From: Allobranchiibius sp. CTAmp26
GTDB taxonomy: Bacteria; Actinomycetota; Actinomycetes; Actinomycetales; Dermatophilaceae
Assembly (NCBI RefSeq): GCF_017565405.1
Contig: NZ_JAGEKR010000008.1
Coordinates: 48,723-112,722 of the forward strand
Length of the DNA: 64,000 nucleotides
Direction of reading: 5' to 3'
Part shown: in pieces, positions 23,898 through 31,207 of the stretch
Numbering within the stretch: the first letter of the stretch is position 1
How the letters are laid out: the number at the start of each line of letters is the position of its first letter
Notes under the pieces: generated by a model
Databases searched by the model: none
The model's input: the letters and a program-made list of their open reading frames with translations, nothing else
Told to the model about the DNA's origin: nothing
Translations under genes and position numbers: made by a program

Positions 23898-25265
23898 GTG
23901 GCCGGCGGACGCTCCTCGACTCCCGAACAGCTTCGTCTGCAGTCCCGGTGGTACTGGTACGACTGGTCAGTCACGGCGTACATCACCGTCACGCTCGCGG
24001 TGCTCTTCTCGCCGTACCTCACCAGCATCGCGAACAAGGCCGCCTGCCCGACCCAACCCAGCGACCGCACCTGCCACGCCGATCTGCACGTGCTGGGGAT
24101 CCCGGTGGCGCCAGGCTCCCTGGTGCCGTACACGATCACCGTGGCCACGATCGTCTCGGCGTTCGTGCTCGTCGTGGTGGGCGCGATGGCGGACCGGTCC
24201 CGTCGCCCGTTGCGTTTCCTGACCGGGTTCACCGCCGTCGGCTCGGTGGCCGCGGCCGCTCTGTGCCTGGTGGCCGGCACCCGGTGGGCGCTCGGGATGG
24301 GCTTCGCGATCGTGGCGAACGTCTGCGTGGCGGGGTCGCTGATCGTCTACTCGGCGATCATGTGCCGGATCACCCCGCCGGACGACCGCGACCGGGTCTC
24401 GGCCCGCGGCTGGTCCTACGGGTACCTCGGCGGGGGCCTGCTGCTCGTGGTCAACCTGGTCTTCCTGTCACTGCACGGCACCCTCGGACTCAGCACCACG
24501 GCCGTGGTGCGGATCAGCTTCGGGGTGAACGGCCTCTGGTGGGCGGTCTTCGCGGTCTACTCGATCCGCGGCCTGCGGACCGTGCCGCACGAACCGGCGG
24601 CCGCGATCGGCGGTAGTCCGTTGACCGCCGGTGTCCGTCAGCTGCGCGCGACCTTCGCCGAGCTGCGCGGCTACCCGCAGACGCTGCGCTTCCTGCTGGC
24701 CTACCTCTTCTACAACGACGGCGTGCAGACGGTCATCGCCTCCGCGAGCCTCTACGGCGCGCAGCAACTGAAGTTCTCCAGCACCGAGCTGCTCCTCACG
24801 ATCCTGCTGGTGCAGTTCGTCGCGTTCGGCGGCGCCCTCGGCTTCGGCCGGCTCGCCCGCCGGGTGCCAGCGCGCGACCTGGTCCTGCGCAGCCTCTATC
24901 TATGGACCGTCGTGGTGATCCTCGCGTTCTTCGTGCCCCGGCACGCGTTCATGCTCTGGCTGCTGCTCGCCACCGGGATTGGCCTTGTCCTCGGTGGCAC
25001 CCAGGCGCTCTCCCGTTCGCTGTACTCCCACCTGGTGCCGCACGGCCGCGAGGCGGAGTTCTTCAGCCTCTACCAGGCCATGGACCGGGGCACCAGCTGG
25101 CTCGGCACCCTCACGTTCGGGGTGGTCTACCAGCTCTTCCACGACTATCGACTCTCCATCGGGGCGCTGATCGTCTTCTTCGTGGTCGGCGGCACGCTGC
25201 TGCGGACGGTCGACGTGCGCCAGGGCGTCGAGGCCGCCGGGAACGAGGTGCCGGCCGTCGTCTGA
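23898..25265 (+). CDS. MFS transporter, UMF1/Atg22-like
   Basis: 455 aa, GTG start two bases after the stop that the upstream oxidase would have in its restored frame, so the two were probably coupled. The opening SRWYWYDWSVTAYITVTLAV is typical of the UMF1 (Atg22-like) branch of the major facilitator superfamily. About 12 transmembrane helices are visible. An ADRSRRPLRFLTG loop lies after helix 2, and GLVLGGTQALSRSLYSHLVP is the conserved late motif with Q-x-x-x-R-S. Related proteins export amino acids or small solutes. Export linked to the neighbouring flavin oxidase is an inference. Confidence 0.87.
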   Translation: MAGGRSSTPEQLRLQSRWYWYDWSVTAYITVTLAVLFSPYLTSIANKAACPTQPSDRTCHADLHVLGIPVAPGSLVPYTITVATIVSAFVLVVVGAMADRSRRPLRFLTGFTAVGSVAAAALCLVAGTRWALGMGFAIVANVCVAGSLIVYSAIMCRITPPDDRDRVSARGWSYGYLGGGLLLVVNLVFLSLHGTLGLSTTAVVRISFGVNGLWWAVFAVYSIRGLRTVPHEPAAAIGGSPLTAGVRQLRATFAELRGYPQTLRFLLAYLFYNDGVQTVIASASLYGAQQLKFSSTELLLTILLVQFVAFGGALGFGRLARRVPARDLVLRSLYLWTVVVILAFFVPRHAFMLWLLLATGIGLVLGGTQALSRSLYSHLVPHGREAEFFSLYQAMDRGTSWLGTLTFGVVYQLFHDYRLSIGALIVFFVVGGTLLRTVDVRQGVEAAGNEVPAVV

Positions 25266-25427
25266 GGGGCGCTCGGCGGGACCCGGCCGGCGTATGCCGA
25301 TTTGCCCTCCCCCGAGCGCCCTCGATAATGTCGCCGCCGACGTCGTGAGCCTTCGGTGGCATCCAGGGGCAACCAATCCGAGCCCGCCGACGTCTACGAA
25401 TCAGACTCATCAATCCTCATGCGCGAT

Positions 25428-25455
25428 GGAACACGACACCACACCGGTTCGTTAT
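25428..25455 (+). promoter_or_regulatory. Sigma-R/SigH-type promoter of rbpA
   Basis: GGAAC at 25428-25432 and GTTAT at 25451-25455 are separated by exactly 18 bases, matching the GGAAY-N18/19-GTT consensus of the thiol-stress ECF sigma factors SigR (Streptomyces) and SigH (mycobacteria). The -10 element lies 64 bases before the rbpA start. rbpA is a known SigR target in Streptomyces coelicolor. Confidence 0.8.
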
Positions 25456-25514
25456 GCGTAAGAGATCGCCGCGGTGTTCCCGACGAGCCGCGGCCGCCGA
25501 GCAGGGAGAAGACC

Positions 25515-25874
25515 ATGGCAGACCGTTCACTTCGAGGCACCAACCTCTCCACGCTGTCGCTGGAGACGGATGAGAACATCGCGTACAGCGAGCGACAGAC
25601 CGTCCGGTACGAGTGCCAGTGCGGCCGGATCACCGAGCTGCCCTTCTCCGTGGAGGCCGACGTGCCGTCCATCTGGGAGTGCCGCTGCGGCAAGGAAGCC
25701 ACCCTGGTCGACGGCCCGGAGCCGAGCCGCAAGCCGGTCAAGCCCGCGCGTACCCACTGGGACATGCTGCTCGAGCGTCGCTCGGTGCCCGAGCTGGAGG
25801 AGCTCTTGGAGGAGCGCCTCACCTGGCTGCGCGCCTCGCGCGGTGAGAAGCCGCGCCGCAAGCGCACCGCCTGA
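25515..25874 (+). CDS. rbpA: RNA polymerase-binding protein RbpA
   Basis: 119 aa from ATG 25515 with GGGAGA upstream. The long open frame before it is not protein-like. The opening MADRSLRGTNLSTLSLETD is diagnostic. YECQCGRITELPFSVEADVP and WECRCGKEATLV form the zinc/core domain with C-x-C-G pairs. The basic linker KPARTHWDMLLERR and the C-terminal sigma-interaction domain SVPELEELLEERLTWLRASR follow. RbpA binds RNA polymerase and group 1/2 sigma factors to stabilise the open complex and modulates rifampicin response. Regulation by a SigR-type promoter upstream is likely. Confidence 0.95.
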   Translation: MADRSLRGTNLSTLSLETDENIAYSERQTVRYECQCGRITELPFSVEADVPSIWECRCGKEATLVDGPEPSRKPVKPARTHWDMLLERRSVPELEELLEERLTWLRASRGEKPRRKRTA

Positions 25875-25881
25875 CCGCACC

Positions 25882-25941
25882 TGCGGGATTCAGTCCCGCA
25901 CGATCTTTCCCTCGATGGCACCGGGCTCGCCCGGTGCCATC
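25882..25941. terminator. Tandem hairpins between convergent rbpA and fxsA
   Basis: The first stem TGCGGGA/TCCCGCA (25882-25888 with 25894-25900) spans the fxsA stop. The second, perfect 12-bp stem GATGGCACCGGG/CCCGGTGCCATC (25914-25925 with 25930-25941) lies in the fxsA 3' coding end. The first is followed by CGATCTTT in the rbpA direction. Together they can terminate rbpA transcription. Confidence 0.6.
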
Positions 25942-26480
25942 GGCGTATCCGGGCCCTGCCCGCTCCCCCGGTCGCCCGACGGGTCCCGCTGCCCGTCGCG
26001 CTCTTCCTTCTTCCAGTCGTAGGGCTCGGCCCGGTACGTCGGTGGCACCCGTTCGCCACGTACGACACGTCCGCTCCCGGCCGCACCGAGCACCCGGCGC
26101 GCCACCAGCATCTGCAGCAGTCGCCGTCCGACCGGCCGGGTGAAAGGCAGGATCAGCAGCAGACCGAGCACATCGGTGATGAAACCGGGCACCAAGATCA
26201 GCAGCCCGCCGACCAGCACCAGGGCGGCGTCCGCCAGCTCGTCCGCGGGCATCGCGCCGGTGCGCAGGGCCTCGCGCAGATGCCGCCACGCGCCGGACCA
26301 TTCACGGCGTACGAGCCAGGCACCGAGCAGGGAGCAGAGGACGAGCAGCCCGAGCGTCTGCCATCCTCCGATGGCGCGCGCGACGGCGACGATGACGGCG
26401 ATCTCGCAGACAGCCGCAACGAGCAGCATCAGCGGCACCCACCGCAGCCAGGGGGTCCGTCGGCGGGGCACCGTCGTCAT
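25890..26480 (-). CDS. fxsA: FxsA family membrane protein
   Basis: 196 aa. Three or four hydrophobic segments are arranged as in Fxs[40 protein letters not shown] (the conserved G-x-x-L-x-R-x-x-G-x region) and [20 protein letters not shown] with the P-G-F-x-T-D signature, then [15 protein letters not shown]. The hydrophilic C-terminal tail is longer than in enterobacteria. In E. coli, FxsA overproduction relieves phage T7 exclusion; its natural role is unknown. It overlaps the upstream mannosyltransferase gene by 4 bases (ATGA), so it is translationally coupled to the lnt-ppm operon. Confidence 0.9.
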   Translation of the reverse strand: MTTVPRRRTPWLRWVPLMLLVAAVCEIAVIVAVARAIGGWQTLGLLVLCSLLGAWLVRREWSGAWRHLREALRTGAMPADELADAALVLVGGLLILVPGFITDVLGLLLILPFTRPVGRRLLQMLVARRVLGAAGSGRVVRGERVPPTYRAEPYDWKKEERDGQRDPSGDRGSGQGPDTPMAPGEPGAIEGKIVRD

Positions 26481-27235
26481 CGGGGGCCGCCCGGCAGCAG
26501 CCGGGCGAGTTGCCCGGCGCGGTAGTGCAGACCCCAGGACGTGATGTTGACCAGGGACTCGCGCATGATGTCGCCACTCATCTTCGACACCCCTACCTCA
26601 CGCTCGACGAAGGTGATCGGTATCTCCACGATCCGCATGCCCGCCTGCGCGGCGCGCCATGTGAGGTCGATCTGAAAACAGTATCCGGCCGAGGCGACGT
26701 CCTCCAGGCGCAGCCGGCGCAGCGCGTCGGCGCGGTAGACCCGGTAACCGGCGGTGGCGTCGCGCACCTGCATGCCGAGCAGGAGCCGGGTGTAGAGGTT
26801 CGCGCCGCGGCTGAGCGCCTCCCGCTGGCGTGGCCAGTTGCGCACGCTGCCGCCGGGCACCCATCGCGAGCCGATCACCACGTCGGCCTGCGCCGCCGCC
26901 TGGATCATCCGTGGCAGCACGCTCGGCGGGTGCGAGCCGTCGGCGTCGATCTCGACCAGCGCGTCGTAGTCGCGCTCCAGGCCCCACGCGAACCCGGCCA
27001 GATACGCCGCGCCGAGACCTTCCTTGGCCGAGCGGTGCATCACCTGCAGGTGCGGGTCGTCGGCAGCCAGCCGGTCGGCCAGCTCACCGGTGCCGTCCGG
27101 CGAGGCGTCGTCCAGGACCAGGACGTCGGCGTCGGGCACGGCCTCGCGCAGGCGCCTCAGAATGGCGGGGAGGCTCTCCAGCTCGTTGTACGTCGGCACC
27201 AGCACCAGCACGCGCCGTAGGGCGGAGTCAGACAA
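26477..27235 (-). CDS. ppm1: Polyprenol-phosphate mannosyltransferase (Ppm1 catalytic domain type)
   Basis: About 252 aa from TTG 27235, which has GAGAGG at good spacing. A GTG at 27268 without a ribosome-binding site is the alternative. GT2 fold: [54 protein letters not shown] (D-x-D metal motif), [16 protein letters not shown] and [18 protein letters not shown]. It makes polyprenyl-phosphomannose, the donor for periplasmic protein and lipoglycan mannosylation. It overlaps the lnt stop by a few bases. In M. tuberculosis the two activities are one fused protein, whereas here they are separate and coupled. Confidence 0.93.
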   Translation of the reverse strand: MSDSALRRVLVLVPTYNELESLPAILRRLREAVPDADVLVLDDASPDGTGELADRLAADDPHLQVMHRSAKEGLGAAYLAGFAWGLERDYDALVEIDADGSHPPSVLPRMIQAAAQADVVIGSRWVPGGSVRNWPRQREALSRGANLYTRLLLGMQVRDATAGYRVYRADALRRLRLEDVASAGYCFQIDLTWRAAQAGMRIVEIPITFVEREVGVSKMSGDIMRESLVNITSWGLHYRAGQLARLLPGGPR

Positions 27236-28865
27236 GCTGGCGGCCTCTCGGGGTCGTCGTGTCGGCACGGACGGCGGTGCGTCGTCGCCGCGAACCCGAC
27301 GCGGCCAGCAGGAAGGATGCCACAGCCAGCACGTACGCGAGGTGTTCCGGCAGATTCCCGAGGCGGTCGGCGAGGGTCAGCGAGCTGCGCAGTGGCATCG
27401 CCCCCGACAGCACCTTGCTGGTGAAGAGGCTGGAGCGGTCGTGCACCACGCCGTCGGGGGTGATCAGTCCGCTCACTCCGACCGTGGACACGTGCACCAC
27501 CGACCGACCGTGTTCGATCGCACGGATCCGGGAGATCGCCAGTTGCTGCTCGGACTCGGCCGTACGCCCGAACGTCGCGTTGTTGGTCTGCACGATGATC
27601 AGCTGCGCCCCCTTCTCGACGGGGGCGCGCACCAACCCGTCGTACGCCACCTCGAAACAGATCACGGGTCCGACCTTCACGTCGCCCTGGGTGCGGGTGG
27701 GGATCGTGAAGAGACCGGTCTTCTTGCCGTGCGTGAAGTTGACGGTCAGCAGGTCGACCTTGCTGCTGAAGTGTCGGAAGAACGAGCGATACGGCATGTA
27801 CTCCGCGAACGGCACCGGGTGCTGCTTCACGTACCGCGCGACGATGCCCTCGCCGGGCAGGTAGAGCAGGGAGGCGTTCGAGACGTCCGGCGCCGGCTCG
27901 TCCAGTACGGCGCCCACGATCAGCGGTGCCTTGACCTCGGCGACGGCGTGCAGGATCTCGGTCATCGCGTCCGGGTTGCGGGTCGGGTCGATGTCGGAGG
28001 AGTTCTCCGGCCACACCACCAGGTCCGGTGCGGGGATCTGCCCGCGCGCCACCATCGCGGCGGCCCGCGCCGTCGTCCGCGCGTGGTCGTCCAGCACCGC
28101 GCGACGCTGGGCGTTGAACTCCAGCCCGATGGTCGGGACGTTTCCCTGGATGCCGACGACCTGCAGCTTCTTACCGGAGGTGGGCGTCGGGTACCAGACG
28201 GAGGCAGCCACGACGGCGACGACGGCGAGCACCGGCCAGAGCGGGCGCAGGCTGCGTCGAGGCGCGTACGCCGGTGCGTCGGCCTGCCGCCCCCCGACGA
28301 TGCCGGGCGCCCACCGGTGCACGACGGCGGCGAGCACCCCGCCGAGGAGCGCCACCACGAAGGTGAGGCCCGGTGCCCCGGCGATGGAGGCCAGGTGCGC
28401 CAGCGGAGAGTCCGACTGCGACCACGCCAGACGCGCCCAGGGGAATCCGCCGAACGGCACGCTGGAACGCACGCCCTCCTGCACGACCCACAGCAGCGCC
28501 ACCCAGAACGGGCGCACCCGCGGGCCCGCCGCGGGCCACAGCCACCGCGGAAGCCAGGGCAGCGGCGCCGCGGACTGCAGGATCGCGATGCCGAGTCCGA
28601 GGAAACCCACGTAGATCGATTCGGTGATGCCCAGCGCGATCCAGGGCAGCGGGCCGACGTAGATGCCGGTCCAGTGCAGCACCGGCAGGAAGCATGCGGC
28701 CCCGCCCACCAGTCCGCAGAGGAACCCGACCCGGGCGCGCGCACCACACGTGCCGAGGGAGATCAGGGCCACGCCGACGATGGCCAGCGGCCAGATGCTG
28801 AGCGACGGGAAGGAGAGCCACAGGCAGAGTCCGCCCACGACACAGAGGAGAAGCCGTCGCCACAC
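27228..28865 (-). CDS. lnt: Apolipoprotein N-acyltransferase
   Basis: 545 aa from GTG 28865. A TTG at 28874 is possible, and frames further upstream cross the promoter. An N-terminal membrane domain has about six helices ([20 protein letters not shown] onward, with the conserved [12 protein letters not shown] motif). A nitrilase-like extracytoplasmic domain follows. Its Glu-Lys-Cys triad is visible: E in [11 protein letters not shown] in [13 protein letters not shown] in [14 protein letters not shown]-terminal helix closes the protein. It adds the N-acyl chain to diacylated lipoproteins, such as those encoded at 6507 and 38240. First gene of the lnt-ppm1-fxsA operon. Confidence 0.93.
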   Translation of the reverse strand: MWRRLLLCVVGGLCLWLSFPSLSIWPLAIVGVALISLGTCGARARVGFLCGLVGGAACFLPVLHWTGIYVGPLPWIALGITESIYVGFLGLGIAILQSAAPLPWLPRWLWPAAGPRVRPFWVALLWVVQEGVRSSVPFGGFPWARLAWSQSDSPLAHLASIAGAPGLTFVVALLGGVLAAVVHRWAPGIVGGRQADAPAYAPRRSLRPLWPVLAVVAVVAASVWYPTPTSGKKLQVVGIQGNVPTIGLEFNAQRRAVLDDHARTTARAAAMVARGQIPAPDLVVWPENSSDIDPTRNPDAMTEILHAVAEVKAPLIVGAVLDEPAPDVSNASLLYLPGEGIVARYVKQHPVPFAEYMPYRSFFRHFSSKVDLLTVNFTHGKKTGLFTIPTRTQGDVKVGPVICFEVAYDGLVRAPVEKGAQLIIVQTNNATFGRTAESEQQLAISRIRAIEHGRSVVHVSTVGVSGLITPDGVVHDRSSLFTSKVLSGAMPLRSSLTLADRLGNLPEHLAYVLAVASFLLAASGSRRRRTAVRADTTTPRGRQLV

Positions 28866-29020
28866 GCGAGCAAGGGTATGCGAGGCGCCCGTAAGGCCTC
28901 CGGGCAGAGGGATGGACCCGCACTCCGTTGGGACCAGTACGCGCCGAGGCGCATGTTTTCTACTGAGAGTGCGAGTCCATCCTGCCTGCAACCGCCGTAA
29001 CGGCCTGCGGCGCGAGAAGA

Positions 29021-29048
29021 AATTTACCCGTCGACAAGTAGATGTCAA
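29021..29048 (-). promoter_or_regulatory. Predicted housekeeping promoter for lnt-ppm1-fxsA
   Basis: On the minus strand TTGACA (plus 29043-29048) is followed after 16 bases by TAAATT (plus 29021-29026), a good sigma-A-type match in otherwise GC-rich DNA. It gives a leader of roughly 150 nt before lnt. Confidence 0.55.
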
Positions 29049-29056
29049 CAGCGGTC

Positions 29057-29088
29057 TGACCTGCGCAGATGCGCGTTTTCGCAGGTCA
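29057..29088. promoter_or_regulatory. TGACCTGCG...CGCAGGTCA dyad upstream of the lnt promoter
   Basis: Nine-base perfect arms at 29057-29065 and 29080-29088 are separated by 14 bases. They lie immediately upstream of the predicted lnt -35 element, where an activator or repressor could bind. The half-site equals the CGCAGGTCA repeats of the Tn554-like element. Confidence 0.4.
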
Positions 29089-29132
29089 ACGCGTCGCTCT
29101 CAGGAACGTCAAAGTTTCACCAATATTGGCAT

Positions 29133-29606
29133 TTACGGCGTGTCGCGCTCGACACGCCGTTCTCGGACCGGCGGCGGAAAGCGGTCTTCCCAGGGGGTGC
29201 TGAGCACGACCGTGGTGTGCGTGGTGACCGATGCCGCCGCCCTGATGCGGGCGAGCAGCTCCTCCAGCTGCAGCGGACCGGCGACCCGGGCCTGCAGCAC
29301 GTAGCTCTCCACTCCCGCCACCGAATAGCAGGAGTCCAGCTCGGCGAGGTCGCGCAGCCGGTCCGGCACATCGTCCGGTGCGGCGGGGTCGACGGGGGTC
29401 ACCGAGATGAGCGCCGTGAGGGGTATGCCGGCCGCGTCGTGGTCGATCAGCGCACGGTAGCCGCGGATGACTCCGCGCTCCTCCAGGCGGCGTACCCGCT
29501 GGTGCGCCGCGGAGGTCGACAGGCCGAGAGCCCGGCCCAGATCGGTGAAGCTCATCCGCCCGTCGGCGGCGAGCATGCCGACGATCCGACGATCGAGTTC
29601 CTCCAT
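29133..29606 (-). CDS. Lrp/AsnC family transcriptional regulator
   Basis: 157 aa from ATG 29606 (MEELDRRIVGMLAADGRMSF). The upstream frame would overlap the exonuclease promoter. The HTH is TDLGRALGLSTSAAHQRVRR followed by LEERGVIRGYRALID. The C-terminal RAM effector domain has LTALISVTPVDP, CYSVAGVESYVLQARV and TTVVLSTPWEDR. It probably responds to an amino acid. It is divergent from the exonuclease gene with only 28 bp between starts, so it may influence that promoter as well as its own. Confidence 0.92.
   Translation of the reverse strand: MEELDRRIVGMLAADGRMSFTDLGRALGLSTSAAHQRVRRLEERGVIRGYRALIDHDAAGIPLTALISVTPVDPAAPDDVPDRLRDLAELDSCYSVAGVESYVLQARVAGPLQLEELLARIRAAASVTTHTTVVLSTPWEDRFPPPVRERRVERDTP
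29135..29160 (-). terminator. Hairpin at the 3' end of the Lrp-family gene
   Basis: Perfect 11-bp stem ACGGCGTGTCG/CGACACGCCGT (29135-29145 with 29150-29160) with a 4-base loop. It includes the last codons and part of the stop. On the minus strand it is followed by AT-rich sequence containing the palindrome CCAATATTGG (29120-29129). Confidence 0.6.
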
Positions 29607-29634
29607 GGGGGCACTGTAGGGGACGATGCAGTCC

Positions 29635-30567
29635 ATGACCCGACGCCTCATGCTGCTGGACTCTGCGAGTCTCTACTTTCGCGCGTTCTACGGGGTGCCG
29701 GACAGGCGGGATAGCCCGGATGCCTTGCCCACCAATGCGATCCGCGGTTTCTTGGACATGATCGCGACCCTGGTCAACGACCACTCTCCCACCGATCTGG
29801 TCGCGTGCTGGGACAACGACTGGCGCCCCGCGTTCCGGGTGGACGCCATCCCGTCGTACAAGGCGCACCGGGTGACCGAGGGGTCCGAGGTGCTCGAGGA
29901 GTCGCCGGAGGACCTCACCCCGCAGGTGCCCTACATCGTGGCGCTGCTGGCCGCACTCGGCATCCCCCGGGTCGGCGCCGACGGGTACGAGGCCGATGAC
30001 GTGATCGGCACCCTGGTGCACACGCACCTGGGGGTCTGCCCCGTCGACGTGGTGACCGGGGACCGCGACCTGTTCCAGCTGGTCGACGACGAGGCATCGG
30101 TGCGGGTGCTCTACACCGCGCGCGGGGGGGTCCGGGAACCGGACGTGATCGACCAGTCGGCGCTCCAGGCGAAGTACGCGGTCGCGACCGGACGTGCGTA
30201 CGCCGAGATGGCCACGCTGCGCGGTGACACCAGCGACGGGCTGCCCGGGGTCGCCGGCATCGGTGAGAAGACCGCGGCCACGCTGCTGGCCCGGTACGGC
30301 GACCTGGCGGGTCTGCGCGCCGCGATCGACGGCGGCGACCCGTCGCTCAAGGGCGCACAGCGCGCCAAGCTGGAGGCGGCCTCGGACTATCTCAACGTCG
30401 CTCCCGCGGTCGTCGACGTGGCGCTCGACGCTCCCATGCCCACCGACCTGGTCACCGCGTTGCCCGCGACGGTCGCGGATCCCGCTGCGCTGCAGCGGAT
30501 CTGCGAGGAGATCGACATCAACACCCCGTTGCGGCGGGTGCTCACCGCACTCGACCTACAGGACTGA
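29635..30567 (+). CDS. 5'-3' exonuclease (flap endonuclease/PIN-like)
   Basis: 310 aa from ATG 29635. The fold of the 5'-3' exonuclease domain of Pol I, as a stand-alone protein. Metal-binding acidic residues are in MLLDSASLYFRAFYG, ADGYEADDVIGTLV and VVTGDRDLFQLVDD. The helix-hairpin-helix is LRGDTSDGLPGVAGIGEKTA, and the helical-arch Arg/Lys region is SYKAHRVTEG. It removes flaps or RNA primers during repair and replication. A gene of this type also lies downstream of helY in mycobacteria. It converges on the PH-domain gene. Confidence 0.92.
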   Translation: MTRRLMLLDSASLYFRAFYGVPDRRDSPDALPTNAIRGFLDMIATLVNDHSPTDLVACWDNDWRPAFRVDAIPSYKAHRVTEGSEVLEESPEDLTPQVPYIVALLAALGIPRVGADGYEADDVIGTLVHTHLGVCPVDVVTGDRDLFQLVDDEASVRVLYTARGGVREPDVIDQSALQAKYAVATGRAYAEMATLRGDTSDGLPGVAGIGEKTAATLLARYGDLAGLRAAIDGGDPSLKGAQRAKLEAASDYLNVAPAVVDVALDAPMPTDLVTALPATVADPAALQRICEEIDINTPLRRVLTALDLQD

Positions 30568-30575
30568 CGCCGGCC

Positions 30576-31118
30576 TCAGAACGAGCGGCGCCGGTCTCCC
30601 CGCGGGTCCCCCGGCGGGAAGGTGCCCTCGTCGTCGGTGCCGTTGTCGTGCTGGAAGAGCAACTCGTTGAGCCGCACCTGCACGTCCTCCACATGGGGCA
30701 CGTCGTGCAGCCGCAGGCCCGCCTGGTCCGAGGCGTCCGAGACGATCAAGGTGCCGCAGCCGAGGATCCGGTCCAGCGGGCCCTTGTCGTAGGCGACGTC
30801 GGAGATCCGGTAGAGCGGGATGTCCCGCCCCGATTTGCTCACGATCCCGGTGCGGGTGATCAGCCGGCGGTTGGTGATGACGTAGAACGTGGCGCGCCAC
30901 CGCCACACCGGCACCAGCACGAAGCCGATCACGATCAGCAACCAGAGGATCGCGATGGCGAGCCGACCCCACTGGTTGTCCCAGTACACCGCGCCCGCGA
31001 GGGCTGCCACGGTCGCGACGACCAACACGATGAGAGGCAGCACGATCTGCTTGATGTGGGTGTGCAGCTCGAGCTCGACGCGCTCACCCTGGGTCAGGTG
31101 CTTCGGCGAAAAGGACAT
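30576..31118 (-). CDS. Bacterial PH-domain (bPH2/YdbS-like) membrane protein
   Basis: 180 aa. Two adjacent transmembrane helices (IVLPLIVLVVATVAALAGAV and AIAILWLLIVIGFVLVPVW) are followed by a PH-like beta domain. That domain has ATFYVITNRRLITRTGIVSK, IPLYRISDVAYDKGPLDRIL and GCGTLIVSDASDQAGLRL, the YdbS signature, then HVPHVEDVQVRLNELL. The C terminus is charged and disordered. Function unknown, possibly at the membrane-lipid interface. It lies downstream of helY, separated by a hairpin. Confidence 0.88.
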   Translation of the reverse strand: MSFSPKHLTQGERVELELHTHIKQIVLPLIVLVVATVAALAGAVYWDNQWGRLAIAILWLLIVIGFVLVPVWRWRATFYVITNRRLITRTGIVSKSGRDIPLYRISDVAYDKGPLDRILGCGTLIVSDASDQAGLRLHDVPHVEDVQVRLNELLFQHDNGTDDEGTFPPGDPRGDRRRSF

Positions 31119-31152
31119 GGCCGCATCCTGCCACGCCCCGGTCTCACGACCC

Positions 31153-31200
31153 GGTTGTCAGCGCATTCCTGGCGCCCGCACCAGAAGGGCGCTGACAACC
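31153..31200. terminator. Hairpin downstream of helY
   Basis: Perfect 12-bp arms GGTTGTCAGCGC (31153-31164) and GCGCTGACAACC (31189-31200) enclose a 24-base loop. It ends 8 bases from the helY stop and probably separates helY from the PH-domain gene. No U tract. Confidence 0.6.
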
Positions 31201-31207
31201 GATGGAA

